Notes: generated by a model not told the origin, from the letters alone. Positions 33,257 to 41,864 are shown, numbered from the stretch's first letter. The stretch: DNA of 64,000 nucleotides from Halobacillus yeomjeoni (GCF_020171525.1 NZ_JAIVAI010000002.1:124001-188000), one strand, 5' to 3'. A program made the numbers and translations.

Positions 33257-33781
33257 ATGAAACGACCTTTCCATTTCCAAAACCTCACCCATAAAAAAAT
33301 GAGCTTTGATCAAGTCTTCTCTCACATTTTGACGTTCATGAAAAAAGACCCCCTGGGCAACTACCGGTTGATGCTGGGCACGGATTCCCAAGTGCACACA
33401 AGCCATACCATCTTCATCACCGGGATTGTCATTCAGCGTGTCGGTAAAGGGGCGTGGGCGTGCTTTCGTAAAGAATTGGTACAAAGACAGATATCAACGC
33501 TCCACGAGCGCATCTCCCATGAAACTTCTCTCACTGAACAGGTAGCTGCTCTTTTCACTGAACAAAGAAAAAACGAATTGATCGATGTTGTTCTCCCCCA
33601 CATTTATAAAGGCGCGACATTCACGATGGAGGGCCACATCGACATCGGCTGTGGAGACAAAAACAGGACAAGAGTTTATGTGAATGAAATGATGGCAAGG
33701 ATCGAATCACTCGGAATAGAGCCGAAAATCAAGCCCGATTCCATCGTGGCCAGCAGCTACGCCAACCGGTATACGAAGTAA
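33257..33781 (+). CDS. YkuK-like ribonuclease H-like protein (DUF458)
   Basis: The 174-residue protein matches the YkuK family, described as RNase H-like: MLGTDSQVHTSHTIFITGIVI carries the first Asp of the possible active site and EGHIDIGCGDKNRTRVYVNEM the next acidic pair. The activity is not established. I start at ATG 33257, 8 bases after AAGGAG; GTG 33248 lies inside that site. Its stop codon abuts the stop of the convergent transporter gene. Confidence 0.86.
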   Translation: MKRPFHFQNLTHKKMSFDQVFSHILTFMKKDPLGNYRLMLGTDSQVHTSHTIFITGIVIQRVGKGAWACFRKELVQRQISTLHERISHETSLTEQVAALFTEQRKNELIDVVLPHIYKGATFTMEGHIDIGCGDKNRTRVYVNEMMARIESLGIEPKIKPDSIVASSYANRYTK

Positions 33782-34684
33782 TCACCCGGCCTTTGAAGTC
33801 TTCCATGGCTTTTGTAATGGTTGTGACTTTCGGTTAGATAAATAAATGCCGACGAAAATCATCACTAATCCCATTGTCAGGTTCCGGGTCAGCGTCTCTC
33901 CAAGCAGGACGCTCCCCCACACCATCGCCGTCAATGGAATCAAGTAAGTGACTGAGGTCGCAAACTCCGCACTCCCTTTTTCAATCATGTAATAAAACAG
34001 TAAATGGGCGATGCCGGAGCCGAAGCAGCCGAGACCGATGATGGAAACCCAGATCATAGGACTGAAAAATGCCTCGGAGGGAATCGGGTTCTGTGTAATC
34101 AGCATTCCAATCCCTCCGACAGCCGCTCCTACTAAAAGAGAGACCGTGGTCACCAATAAGACACCCGCGTTCTGAAGATGGCGTTTCGTGTATTGAGAGG
34201 CGAACCCGTAGCAGGCGGTGGCCAGGATCATCGTGCCGATTCCGATAAAGTCCTGACCGAGGATTTCATCAACGTTGAAGTCCATGATGACGACAATGCC
34301 GATGAAGCCGATCCCTACTCCTGCCCATTGCTTCTTGGAAAGGACGATAGAGAAAAACAAGTATCCGATCAAAGCTGTGCACACAGGAGTCAAGGCATTG
34401 AGGACCGCTGCTGTACTGCTGTTGATCGTCGTTTCACTAAGAGCAATCAATCCCCATGGTAACCCTGCATTGAAAATCCCTACCACCCCGAGAGATTTCC
34501 ATGGAAGAGGACGAACCAAGTGCTTCCTCTGCCACCAAAGGAATGGGAGTAAAATCAACGCCCCAGCCATACATCTCAGGAAAACCGTTCCCCATACCCC
34601 GGCAGGATCGACCAGCACTTTGATAAAGACGAAAGATAATCCCCATATCATACTCAAGCTGATAAGTGCTGCATAAAGTTTCAT
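33782..34684 (-). CDS. DMT-family (EamA) transporter
   Basis: The 300-residue protein has ten predicted helices as two EamA repeats (about 10-135 and 150-285), with IWGLSFVFIKVLVDP in the first helix and the typical SALxL-like end of each repeat. It exports or imports small metabolites, with the substrate unknown. ATG 34684 has AAGGATT upstream. The stop is immediately adjacent to that of the convergent YkuK-like gene, leaving no room for a terminator between them. Confidence 0.9.
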   Translation of the reverse strand: MKLYAALISLSMIWGLSFVFIKVLVDPAGVWGTVFLRCMAGALILLPFLWWQRKHLVRPLPWKSLGVVGIFNAGLPWGLIALSETTINSSTAAVLNALTPVCTALIGYLFFSIVLSKKQWAGVGIGFIGIVVIMDFNVDEILGQDFIGIGTMILATACYGFASQYTKRHLQNAGVLLVTTVSLLVGAAVGGIGMLITQNPIPSEAFFSPMIWVSIIGLGCFGSGIAHLLFYYMIEKGSAEFATSVTYLIPLTAMVWGSVLLGETLTRNLTMGLVMIFVGIYLSNRKSQPLQKPWKTSKAG

Positions 34685-34786
34685 ATGTAATCCTTCTTTC
34701 ATTCTGATTTTCTTCTAATCTATTCATTATATCTCCATCCACTTTCCCTGTATGTACTTCATATGGATCATAAGGAGGCGCTCAAA

Positions 34787-35059
34787 ATGAACAGCAAAGC
34801 TCTTACATCACTCACTTTCGGAATACTGTCATTGTTTATTCCCATCGTCGGTCTCATCCTGGGTCTTCTTGGGGTAAGATATGCCAATTTGAGCCTGACG
34901 GAAATTTCAAGTACGGGCGAAGACGGCCGTAATGTAGCGCTGTCAGGAAAGGTGTGCAGTATCGTCGGATTATGTATTCAGATCGGAGCACTCGTTCTGA
35001 TTTTCTTAAGTCTGTTGTTATTTAATTTTACTATCGAACAATTTGAAATGACCCCATAA
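34787..35059 (+). CDS. DUF4190-like small membrane protein
   Basis: The 90-residue protein has two hydrophobic helices. The first contains ALTSLTFGILSLFIPIVGLILGLLGV, a DUF4190-type segment, and after a polar loop (SSTGEDGRNVALSGKVC) the second is SIVGLCIQIGALVLIFLSLLL. AAGGAGG lies 8 bases upstream of ATG 34787. DUF4190 proteins are small and uncharacterised. A weak hairpin terminator follows. Confidence 0.78.
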   Translation: MNSKALTSLTFGILSLFIPIVGLILGLLGVRYANLSLTEISSTGEDGRNVALSGKVCSIVGLCIQIGALVLIFLSLLLFNFTIEQFEMTP

Positions 35060-35087
35060 AAAAGCACCCCTTTCAGAGGCGCTTTTG
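35058..35087. terminator. Terminator between convergent genes
   Basis: AAAAGC-a-CC pairs imperfectly with GG-c-GCTTTT, with flanking A and T runs. Confidence 0.6.
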
Positions 35088-35111
35088 TAAACTATGATCA
35101 ATCCACTGACT

Positions 35112-35759
35112 TTAAACCTGCTTCAGCACTTCCAGGACTTCTGAAGGCTCAGCACGATCTTTATAATCAGACTTCGTATACTGATAGACGATCGTACCAT
35201 CTGTATCAATCACGTAAGTGGCTGATACCGGAAGCGTCCATGCGTCATCTCCGTTGTGCTCATCCACCTTCAAGCCATTATTTTTATAGATTTCTATTAA
35301 GTAGTCCGGCAATTGATAAACCAAGTTATATTGGTTGGCAACTTCATTGCCTACATCACTCAGCACGAGGTACTCAAGATTATTTTTCTCTACAGTGGAT
35401 AGAGAATGATCAGGAACTTCCGGGCTTACAGCCACAAGCTGACCGCCAGCTTCATGAATTTCTCCGATGATTTGTTGATAGGCGCGAAGTTCCATATTAC
35501 AGAATGGGCACCAACCCCCCCGATAAAACGTCAGGATTACCGGTCCTTGTTTCAACTGCTCATACAATTCAACAGTCTGTCCATTCGCATCAGGAAGATT
35601 GAAATTCGGTGCTTTTTCCCCTTTTTCCAATCCGTTTCCCTCAGGAGAATTTTCTAATTCGTCTATCGCCTGTTTCATCTTTTGTTTGACTTCATCCGGC
35701 GCTTTTTCATTGAATTTCTCTACATACTCTTGAACCTTCTGTTTCATAGCGGTACTCAC
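35112..35759 (-). CDS. Peroxiredoxin-like (AhpC/TSA) protein
   Basis: The 215-residue thioredoxin-fold protein has a charged helical N-terminal extension (1-48) and an AhpC/TSA domain with TFYRGGWCPFCNMELRAYQ, where C84 is the peroxidatic position and C87 makes a CxxC pair. It probably reduces peroxides with a thiol partner. The start is GTG 35759, 8 bases after AAGGAG. Its role in oxidative defence is inferred from the fold; no regulator site (PerR box) is evident upstream. Confidence 0.88.
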   Translation of the reverse strand: MSTAMKQKVQEYVEKFNEKAPDEVKQKMKQAIDELENSPEGNGLEKGEKAPNFNLPDANGQTVELYEQLKQGPVILTFYRGGWCPFCNMELRAYQQIIGEIHEAGGQLVAVSPEVPDHSLSTVEKNNLEYLVLSDVGNEVANQYNLVYQLPDYLIEIYKNNGLKVDEHNGDDAWTLPVSATYVIDTDGTIVYQYTKSDYKDRAEPSEVLEVLKQV

Positions 35760-35811
35760 AAGAAAAACTCCTTTAATTTGAGATTCCTCTTTATTATAGT
35801 AAAGATTTCTC

Positions 35812-36906
35812 TTATTCCGAAATCATCTGTTTCGTACCTTTCGTGAATAGCAGTGCCAACACAACCGCTAATATACCTGCCGTCAATTTTCCTATCAGTA
35901 CTGGCAGGATCATTTCCTTTTCCACACCAGCCACAAAGGCGAAGTGGCTGCCGATGACAAAAGCTCCACTGACAGCGAACGCTGCATTGACGACTTTCCC
36001 TCTGTGGTCCATATCTTTCATGGTCGCAAGCATCGGCAGGTGATGCGCAAGGGAGGCGATCATTCCTGTCATCGAAGCTGTATTCAATCCAAGCTTTCCT
36101 CCCAACCTTTCTAGCATAGGCGCACCTTTCTGGTTGATGAAACCGACTAGAGGGTAGGCCCCGGCGAGGGTCACTGTAATCCTCCCGACGATCGTCACCC
36201 CCTCAGATAATGGGCTCATGCCGGGAATGATGATAAAACCTGTCAAAGTTTCTATGATGATAGCGGCTAACCCAGCGATGATGATGATTTCTACCGTTTT
36301 TCCAAACATGGCAAACAAACGGATGGTGGCATTGGTGAATAACCAAAGACCAAATCCGATGAACACGGAAAGCAGCAAAGTCGGCAGCAAATTCCTAAGC
36401 ATCCATCCCATTTCATAACCAGCGATCCCCCCGCCGACCAAACAGCCGACCGGAATGGTCATCAAACCGATTAGAATACCTTTGGCAAAATCCGGACGAT
36501 CATTTTTCTGGATGACGGTCAATGCCACCGGGATGGTAAAAACGAGCGTAGGACCCATCATCGTTCCTAAAAGTGCCCATGAAAATACAGCGGCTCGTTC
36601 AGACAAAGCGAGAGAATTCGCTAACGGGTAAGCTCCCATATCAATCGCCAGAATCATCGAGGCGAACATAGAAGGATCTGCACCAAACCATTGGTAAAAA
36701 GGAGCGATCACAGGGGCAAGCCACATGGACAGGACAGGAGCCAAGGAGATGATTCCTACCATTGATAGAGCCAGTGGACCCATCATCATAAATGCTTCAT
36801 AAAAGCGCCATCCTAAAGATAGACGGTGGTTCAATACATAATAATCGAGAGCTCCTAACACCATGAAGACGCACATGACGATCAATATCGCTTCATTCAA
36901 CCACAT
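35812..36906 (-). CDS. EutH-family ethanolamine transporter (orphan)
   Basis: The 364-residue membrane protein has about ten helices and matches EutH: MGPLALSMVGIISLAPVL, ILAIDMGAYPLANSLA, FTIPVALTVI, and the C-terminal GSHFAFVAGVEKEMILPVLIGKL. EutH supports ethanolamine entry at low external concentrations. No eutBC, microcompartment or other eut genes are in the window, so it may feed a pathway elsewhere or transport a related amine. AGGAGG precedes ATG. Monocistronic. Confidence 0.88.
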   Translation of the reverse strand: MWLNEAILIVMCVFMVLGALDYYVLNHRLSLGWRFYEAFMMMGPLALSMVGIISLAPVLSMWLAPVIAPFYQWFGADPSMFASMILAIDMGAYPLANSLALSERAAVFSWALLGTMMGPTLVFTIPVALTVIQKNDRPDFAKGILIGLMTIPVGCLVGGGIAGYEMGWMLRNLLPTLLLSVFIGFGLWLFTNATIRLFAMFGKTVEIIIIAGLAAIIIETLTGFIIIPGMSPLSEGVTIVGRITVTLAGAYPLVGFINQKGAPMLERLGGKLGLNTASMTGMIASLAHHLPMLATMKDMDHRGKVVNAAFAVSGAFVIGSHFAFVAGVEKEMILPVLIGKLTAGILAVVLALLFTKGTKQMISE

Positions 36907-37015
36907 AGGGCGATCCTCCTCTCATCTCTCTCCCTGAATTTTACTTCATACTTCAGGGAAATTACTACCTTCAGTTTTTAGAAATCATTGAAAGGAAGTT
37001 CAATAGATGAATGCA

Positions 37016-37047
37016 ATAAAAAAAGACCTCCAGTATGTGGAGGTCTT
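37016..37047 (-). terminator. Terminator of msrA
   Basis: AAGACCTCCA pairs with TGGAGGTCTT; T7 follows on the minus strand. Confidence 0.9.
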
Positions 37048-37055
37048 CGGTTGTA

Positions 37056-37526
37056 TCAGATTCCACAAGCGACGGTTCCATGCTTCTGGAAATACTTTTG
37101 ATGCTCTTCTTCTGCTTCGTAAAATGTAGAAAGTTTAACAACTTCCGTCACAATCGGGCGCTTGAATGTCCCTTTTTCATTCCATTCATGAATCTTTTCT
37201 TCACCGATGAATTTTTGACTCTCATCGGAGTAAAAGATTACGGAACGGTATTGGTGGCCGACATCGACTCCCTGCTTATTCTTAGAAGTCGGATCGTGCA
37301 CTTCAAAAAATATATTCACAAGCTCAGCATAGGTGATGATCGTTGGATCATAGTCGACTTTCACGACCTCTGCATGCCCTGTCTCTCCTGTTTTGACTTG
37401 TGTATAGGTAGGATTTTCTAAGTGTCCTCCCATGAAACCGACTCGCGTCGCGATAACTCCTTCAAATTTTTCAAAAAATGCTTCTACACCCCAGAAGCAT
37501 CCTGCTCCAAATATAGCTGTTGCCAT
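37056..37526 (-). CDS. msrA: Peptide methionine-(S)-sulfoxide reductase MsrA
   Basis: MsrA repairs Met-S-sulfoxide in proteins and free Met. The 156-residue protein has the active-site GCFWG with C10, the conserved GGHLENPTYTQVKTGETGHAEVV segment and a HDPTSKNKQGVDVGHQYRS block; the C-terminal Cys (GTVACGI) may serve as resolving cysteine. No MsrB domain or neighbour is present. A SAM riboswitch with a terminator lies about 65 bases upstream on the same strand, so expression should rise when SAM is low. Confidence 0.95.
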   Translation of the reverse strand: MATAIFGAGCFWGVEAFFEKFEGVIATRVGFMGGHLENPTYTQVKTGETGHAEVVKVDYDPTIITYAELVNIFFEVHDPTSKNKQGVDVGHQYRSVIFYSDESQKFIGEEKIHEWNEKGTFKRPIVTEVVKLSTFYEAEEEHQKYFQKHGTVACGI

Positions 37527-37589
37527 TTGTCATCTATCCTTTCTGTTTAACGCAACTTCTATCGAGAGTCTATGGCCGTAGCACAAATG

Positions 37590-37626
37590 AAAGACCCCTT
37601 TTCTTATCCAATAAGAAAAGGGGTCG
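37590..37626 (-). terminator. Regulated terminator of the S-box leader
   Basis: A 15-bp stem GACCCCTTTTCTTAT with its inverse is followed on the minus strand by TTTC. The 3' arm can also pair with aptamer sequence. Confidence 0.88.
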
Positions 37627-37639
37627 CTAATATCCGCAC

Positions 37640-37766
37640 GATCCTCTCATCTTCTAGGATAAAGTTCATCCTACAGGAATTGGCACCGTTCTCGTCAATC
37701 CGCAGATTGATTCGATGGTTGCCGGGCATCAAAGGGCCAGTCCCTCCGCCTCTCTGGATAAGAAGT
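37640..37766 (-). promoter_or_regulatory. SAM-I (S-box) riboswitch upstream of msrA
   Basis: On the minus strand the conserved S-box elements occur in order: P1 TCTTATC with GATGAGA, AGAGAGGCGGAGGGACTGGCC, CCTTTGATGCCCGGCAACC, GGTGCCAATTCC and the closing strand. SAM binding should stabilise the terminator. The only gene downstream is msrA. A reading frame on the plus strand here (37572-37778) is a shadow. Confidence 0.93.
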
Positions 37767-37954
37767 TTCCGTTATTAATTTATGTTAATTAACATCTTAC
37801 AATGTTTCAGTAGTGAAGTAAAGGAGGATGCTTATAATTTTTTTAACGGGAGCACATCCAGAATCGCTTAGCTTTATTATATTCATGAACTGGTTTCAAA
37901 TGCCTGTCTTTGAAAAGAAATAGGGAGTTGGAATATAGACAGTGAAATTTAGAC

Positions 37955-37990
37955 GACAAAAAAAACGCCCTGAAAATATCAGAGCGTTTC
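37955..37990 (-). terminator. Terminator of the VOC gene
   Basis: AACGCTCTGA pairs with TCAGGGCGTT (one G-U pair) on the minus strand, followed by T8. Confidence 0.88.
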
Positions 37991-38041
37991 ACGCCAATAC
38001 TGATTCTGGAGATCGACATCCCCTTGACCCGCGGCAAAATG

Positions 38042-38437
38042 TTATTGAGCATTTTCATCCGGTTGATGGATGCCGAATATATTTCCTTCTGTATCAAAAT
38101 AATACCCTTGCCAAGCCATACCAGATAAGGCTTGCTTCGGCATAGCTACTTTCCCATCATTACTGAGAATCTTTGCTTCAATTGAATCGTAATCATCAAT
38201 ACCGATCGTACAGGCATAGGCACTAAGAGCCTGATTCACTTCCGGAGGAGCACTCTGCCGCTGCATCAAAGCTCCATTGATTCCCGGCTCCTCATCATCA
38301 CCAGTCACCGCTCCGAAATAAGGCATCCCCGCGAATTCACTCCAATCCTGGAATGTCCATCCGAACACTTCACTATAAAACTTTTTCGCCCTCTCCATAT
38401 CATCAACATGAATTTCAAAATGTATGACCCTGCTCAT
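38042..38437 (-). CDS. VOC family (glyoxalase-like) protein
   Basis: The 131-residue protein has two beta-alpha-beta-beta-beta modules: VIHFEIHVDDMERAKKFYSEVFGW in the first and YACTIGIDDYDSIEAKI ... YFDTEGNIFGIHQ in the second. The metal-binding positions His and Glu near the ends of the strands (HFEIHVDD; GIHQPDE) are partly present. It is related to the YcfH/CFP32-like VOC group. The substrate is unknown. AGGAGAATTGAG precedes ATG. Confidence 0.87.
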   Translation of the reverse strand: MSRVIHFEIHVDDMERAKKFYSEVFGWTFQDWSEFAGMPYFGAVTGDDEEPGINGALMQRQSAPPEVNQALSAYACTIGIDDYDSIEAKILSNDGKVAMPKQALSGMAWQGYYFDTEGNIFGIHQPDENAQ

Positions 38438-38630
38438 CTCAATTCTCCTTCCTGATTCTTCTTAACTTTATATTCCACTCCACAACGTCTTTGTCCTCTT
38501 TTAAGAGCTGATGTTTCGTTGGTAATTTCAAATAAGGAAAAGGTAGATTTTAGAAATAGGAGTTATTCATGTGAACATGACGGGTAAGAGATAGGTAGCA
38601 TCCAAAATGCTATGGAGAAAGGATGAAATC

Positions 38631-39116
38631 ATGTACGGAATCGACGAGAAGAGAAAAGAAATCATTGAATTCACGGAGAAGCTTTCAGAAGAAGAAGCTC
38701 ATCAAAAACCCGAGGAAGAGAAGTGGTCCATTTTAGAGATTTTAGAACATCTATATCTAATGGAAGAAATGGTCGTTTACCGAATGAAACAATCTTTGAA
38801 GCAGGGAGATCTTCAACAGGCAACTGAAAAGCCTGTTCATAAAACCGTAGATAGAACGCGGAAAGTCGAAGCACCAGAATCCGTACAGCCGAAAGGGGAA
38901 TTTGAATCCTTAGAAGAAGCGATGGATCGTCTGGAAAAAACACGGGAAGCTACCATGTTTCTCATTCATAATAAAGACAAAGAAGTACTTCAAAACAGAA
39001 TCTACCCTCACCCATCCTTCGGTGATATGAACTTGGAACAATGGGTGGAATTCATCGGTTGGCACGAACTTCGCCATTTAGAACAGATGAAAGAAGTCAA
39101 ACAGAAAATCAGTTAA
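38631..39116 (+). CDS. DinB superfamily protein
   Basis: The 161-residue four-helix protein has DinB metal-ligand positions in ILEILEHLYLMEEMVVYR (His in helix 2) and in GWHELRHLEQMK (two His in the last helix). EKWSILEILEHL is a characteristic family segment. The start at ATG 38631 has GAAAGGATG upstream. It is a second DinB-fold protein in the window and only distantly similar to the one at 22582. It may be a thiol transferase (bacillithiol-dependent in Bacillus); that is inference. Confidence 0.87.
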   Translation: MYGIDEKRKEIIEFTEKLSEEEAHQKPEEEKWSILEILEHLYLMEEMVVYRMKQSLKQGDLQQATEKPVHKTVDRTRKVEAPESVQPKGEFESLEEAMDRLEKTREATMFLIHNKDKEVLQNRIYPHPSFGDMNLEQWVEFIGWHELRHLEQMKEVKQKIS

Positions 39117-39151
39117 AAAAATCCCTTGAGCCCGGTGCTCAAGGGATTTTC
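39115..39151. terminator. Bidirectional terminator between DinB and nhaC genes
   Basis: ATCCCTTGAGC pairs with GCTCAAGGGAT, with A7 and T4 flanks. Confidence 0.9.
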
Positions 39152-39153
39152 GT

Positions 39154-40644
39154 TTACGATTGACGCTGATAATCTTCAGGTTTAATTTCTTCTCCATTTT
39201 TACCAGAGTAACGAAGGCCCCAGCCAGTCATTGCTGCAATAAACATGACAATCAAAAGACCCCAGCCTTGGAAAACGAATGGGAAGACTTCTGCCGGCCC
39301 GACAACAGGGAGAAAATCGAACTCTTCTGCTGCACCTTGAATCGTCGTCCATGCAAGCAGGACACCACCACTCCAAGGGAAAATATACCCTAAGGATGAG
39401 GTAACCGTATCAAGGAAATTCGCTCTTCTATAAGGATGGATATTCATCTCTTTACCAAGCTTACGAACGAATGGTGCAGCTGCAATTTCCGCTGCTGTAT
39501 TGATTGTGATGAACACATTCAAAAAAGCGATGATTCCGTACATGGAAAGCTCTGCACGACGTGTAACGCCTTTGATAATTCTTAAGAAGAAGTTCTTAAT
39601 GACATCCATTGTACCTGCCACTTCCAATAAGTGAGCAGCCGCCAGAATGAATAGAATGAGAATAGCCATATTGAAGTAGCCGCCAATACCACTCATCAAG
39701 GCACCTTCAATGACTGCGTCCCCAGCATCATTCTCATAAATGTGTAAGACTTTGGTCAGTGGAGTATCCATAATTCCGATCATGATGATCGAAACGACAA
39801 TTCCCCACGTCAAAGATGTCAACAAATGCTGTCCGCTAAGAGCTAAATATAAAACCAAAGCGAAAGGTATCAGCATTATTAATCCGTTAGGGGCGACTTG
39901 ACTTTGAAGCTGAGTGACAACTTCCCGGCTTCCTTCATCTCCGCCGCCGCCAAGGATTACAAATAAAATAAGTGCTGGAATGGCAGCTGCGATAGAATAT
40001 TTGAACCTTGAACGTACAACTCCAGGTACATCTGCTTCCTGAGTTGTAGCAGAAACAATGGTCGTGTCGGATACTGGTGCAAGGTTATCCCCAAATACAG
40101 CACCACTCAAGATTGCAGCAAGTAAGATAACAGGATCTGCACCTAAGATGACCCCGGCAGGATACATAAGAACACCGAAAGTCGCCACGGTACCGTACCC
40201 AGTACCTACCGCAGTTGCGAATAAAGCAGCAAGTAAGAAAGTAATTCCTACAAATGCGCCTCCTTCCAAACCTGTCTGGAAACCGAACCAGATCAACCCA
40301 TCAACCAGACCTCCGGCTGACAGAAGTTTGGCGAACATACCTGCCCAGAACCAGGCAATGATAGCCACAACCCCGACTGGCTGGGCCATTCCTGCAAACA
40401 GACTCTGCGCATAATCCGCCCATTTTGATTTTGTTAAGAATAATCCTATAGCTATTCCGATTACCATACCTATAACAAGACCTTGCTCAGTTACAAGCCC
40501 CGTAACACTCAATGTGATTGCCCATATGATAAAGAATACTAAAGGAATCGTGGCAGTAAAAACTCCACCTCTGAACTCTAGTCGTTTAATATCTCTTTCT
40601 CCGACTGCATCATCAATGACTTCATTATTTTCTTGATCAGCCAC
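39154..40644 (-). CDS. NhaC-family Na+/H+ antiporter
   Basis: The 496-residue membrane protein has about twelve helices and belongs to the NhaC ion-transporter superfamily: GTGYGTVATFG, AAILSGAVFGDNLAPVSDTTIVSA and NTAAEIAAAP. It exchanges Na+ for H+ (or Na+-lactate/malate in the MleN branch). The start is GTG 40644 with AAGGAGGG upstream; the in-frame extension is ignored. A perfect catabolite-responsive element lies 54 bases upstream, so CcpA control is likely. Na+ export fits a halophile. Confidence 0.88.
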   Translation of the reverse strand: MADQENNEVIDDAVGERDIKRLEFRGGVFTATIPLVFFIIWAITLSVTGLVTEQGLVIGMVIGIAIGLFLTKSKWADYAQSLFAGMAQPVGVVAIIAWFWAGMFAKLLSAGGLVDGLIWFGFQTGLEGGAFVGITFLLAALFATAVGTGYGTVATFGVLMYPAGVILGADPVILLAAILSGAVFGDNLAPVSDTTIVSATTQEADVPGVVRSRFKYSIAAAIPALILFVILGGGGDEGSREVVTQLQSQVAPNGLIMLIPFALVLYLALSGQHLLTSLTWGIVVSIIMIGIMDTPLTKVLHIYENDAGDAVIEGALMSGIGGYFNMAILILFILAAAHLLEVAGTMDVIKNFFLRIIKGVTRRAELSMYGIIAFLNVFITINTAAEIAAAPFVRKLGKEMNIHPYRRANFLDTVTSSLGYIFPWSGGVLLAWTTIQGAAEEFDFLPVVGPAEVFPFVFQGWGLLIVMFIAAMTGWGLRYSGKNGEEIKPEDYQRQS

Positions 40645-40697
40645 TTTACTCCCTCCTTTTTCTTTCCTATAAGAGTTTATCATGAACATGCTAACAC

Positions 40698-40711
40698 TGA
40701 AAGCGCTATCA
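40698..40711. promoter_or_regulatory. cre (CcpA site) upstream of nhaC
   Basis: TGAAAGCGCTATCA matches the consensus TGWAARCGYTWNCW at all positions and lies in the promoter region of the nhaC gene. Confidence 0.75.
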
Positions 40712-40807
40712 AAAAAAGCATTAATTTATTAGCGCACTAAAGTAAATTCGTGGAAATTTGATAGGTTTTTTTATGGTATTTATCTTCATTTTAGAATTAC
40801 CTACATA

Positions 40808-40840
40808 TAAAAAAGCATCCCTTATATGGAATGCTTTTTT
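40808..40840 (-). terminator. Terminator of the SMP-30 gene
   Basis: AAAAAGCATTCC pairs with GGGATGCTTTTT (G-U pair allowed) on the minus strand. Confidence 0.85.
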
Positions 40841-40841
40841 C

Positions 40842-41714
40842 TCAACCTTTAAATGGATAAGAAAGACTACCTTTTACTTTTGTTTTCACTTTGAATAACC
40901 CACCCGCATGAGGATACTTTTCCAAGTCTTCATTAGAGGTCCCCACTCTTGCTGTGGTAATGAACAGTTCGTCCCGGTGCTTTCCTCCAAATACACAGGA
41001 AGTCACGTTGACTGCCGGAACATGTATCTCTTCGATTTTTTCACCATTCATTGGATCCCATCTTGAAACTTTGGCCCCTCCCCAGTGAGCGATCCAGAGC
41101 ATTCCTTCTTCATCGATCGTCATTCCATCAGGAATCCCTTCTTCTTTATTGAAAGACAGAATCACTTCAGGATCCGTAATTTCACCTGTTTCGATGTTAT
41201 AAGAATAGCGGACGACTTGCTGGGTCGGCGTATCGATAAAGTACATGGAAGAAAAGTCATTGGACCAGGCTAATCCATTCGATGTCCTGACACCACTCAC
41301 TTTCTCCTCTACATTTAAATACGTATCCAAACAATATAAGGCGCCGTTCGGTTCAATTCCATCTTCATCAGTCGTTCCAGCCCAAAACCTTCCGGCCGGA
41401 TCGCACTTCCCGTCGTTAAAACGATTATTCGGTAAATGCTCCTCTGGATCATCAATCGGATCAAGGTGCTCAGAAATCCAATTGTAAAAATAAAACCCAT
41501 TTTCCAATGCCAGGACGACTTCTCCTTCTTCCCTCGGGACAATCGTCCCTGGTGATTGATCTAACTCTACGGTATGGTTCTCATGCTTCATTGGATCGTA
41601 ACGATGAATTTTCTTTCCTTGGATATCCACCCAATAGAGGAGTTCTTTTTCAGCATCCCAGCTTGGCGATTCGCCTAATCTTGATTTTGAATTGATCACT
41701 AATTTCACAGTCAT
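40842..41714 (-). CDS. SMP-30/gluconolactonase/LRE family lactonase
   Basis: The 290-residue six-bladed propeller protein has the metal-site residues typical of the family: an N-terminal Glu in RLGESPSWD, Asn/Asp in NNRFNDGKCDPAGRFWAGT, and IPDGMTIDEEGMLWIAHWGG with the catalytic Asp. It hydrolyses a sugar or other lactone with Ca2+ or Zn2+. ATG 41714 has AAGGAG upstream. A perfect cre is 137 bases upstream. No sugar operon is adjacent, so the substrate is undecided. Confidence 0.9.
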   Translation of the reverse strand: MTVKLVINSKSRLGESPSWDAEKELLYWVDIQGKKIHRYDPMKHENHTVELDQSPGTIVPREEGEVVLALENGFYFYNWISEHLDPIDDPEEHLPNNRFNDGKCDPAGRFWAGTTDEDGIEPNGALYCLDTYLNVEEKVSGVRTSNGLAWSNDFSSMYFIDTPTQQVVRYSYNIETGEITDPEVILSFNKEEGIPDGMTIDEEGMLWIAHWGGAKVSRWDPMNGEKIEEIHVPAVNVTSCVFGGKHRDELFITTARVGTSNEDLEKYPHAGGLFKVKTKVKGSLSYPFKG

Positions 41715-41850
41715 ATTTTTCACTCCTTATTCAATGGGGGTTGTCTTTCATGCTAACATTTTTTTCCTTATAATCCTTGAATACCACATGATTGTAATCA
41801 AAATTTTAAAAAAATTTACAAGTCATAAAATAAGGCGTTCTTCATTTTCG

Positions 41851-41864
41851 AGTTAGCGCTTACA
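41851..41864. promoter_or_regulatory. cre (CcpA site) between the SMP-30 gene and ppc
   Basis: On the minus strand TGTAAGCGCTAACT matches the cre consensus fully. It lies 137 bases from the lactonase start and 173 bases from ppc, so either could be the target. TTGACT at 41946 with AACATT 17 bases on may be the ppc promoter. Confidence 0.7.

Noticed and set aside
37572-37778. Plus-strand ORF of 68 codons upstream of msrA
   Set aside because: It covers the SAM riboswitch and its terminator on the opposite strand.
37828-37923. 31-codon hydrophobic ORF after AAGGAGG
   Set aside because: The ATG is attached to the ribosome binding site with no spacing and no other start fits; no promoter or family support.
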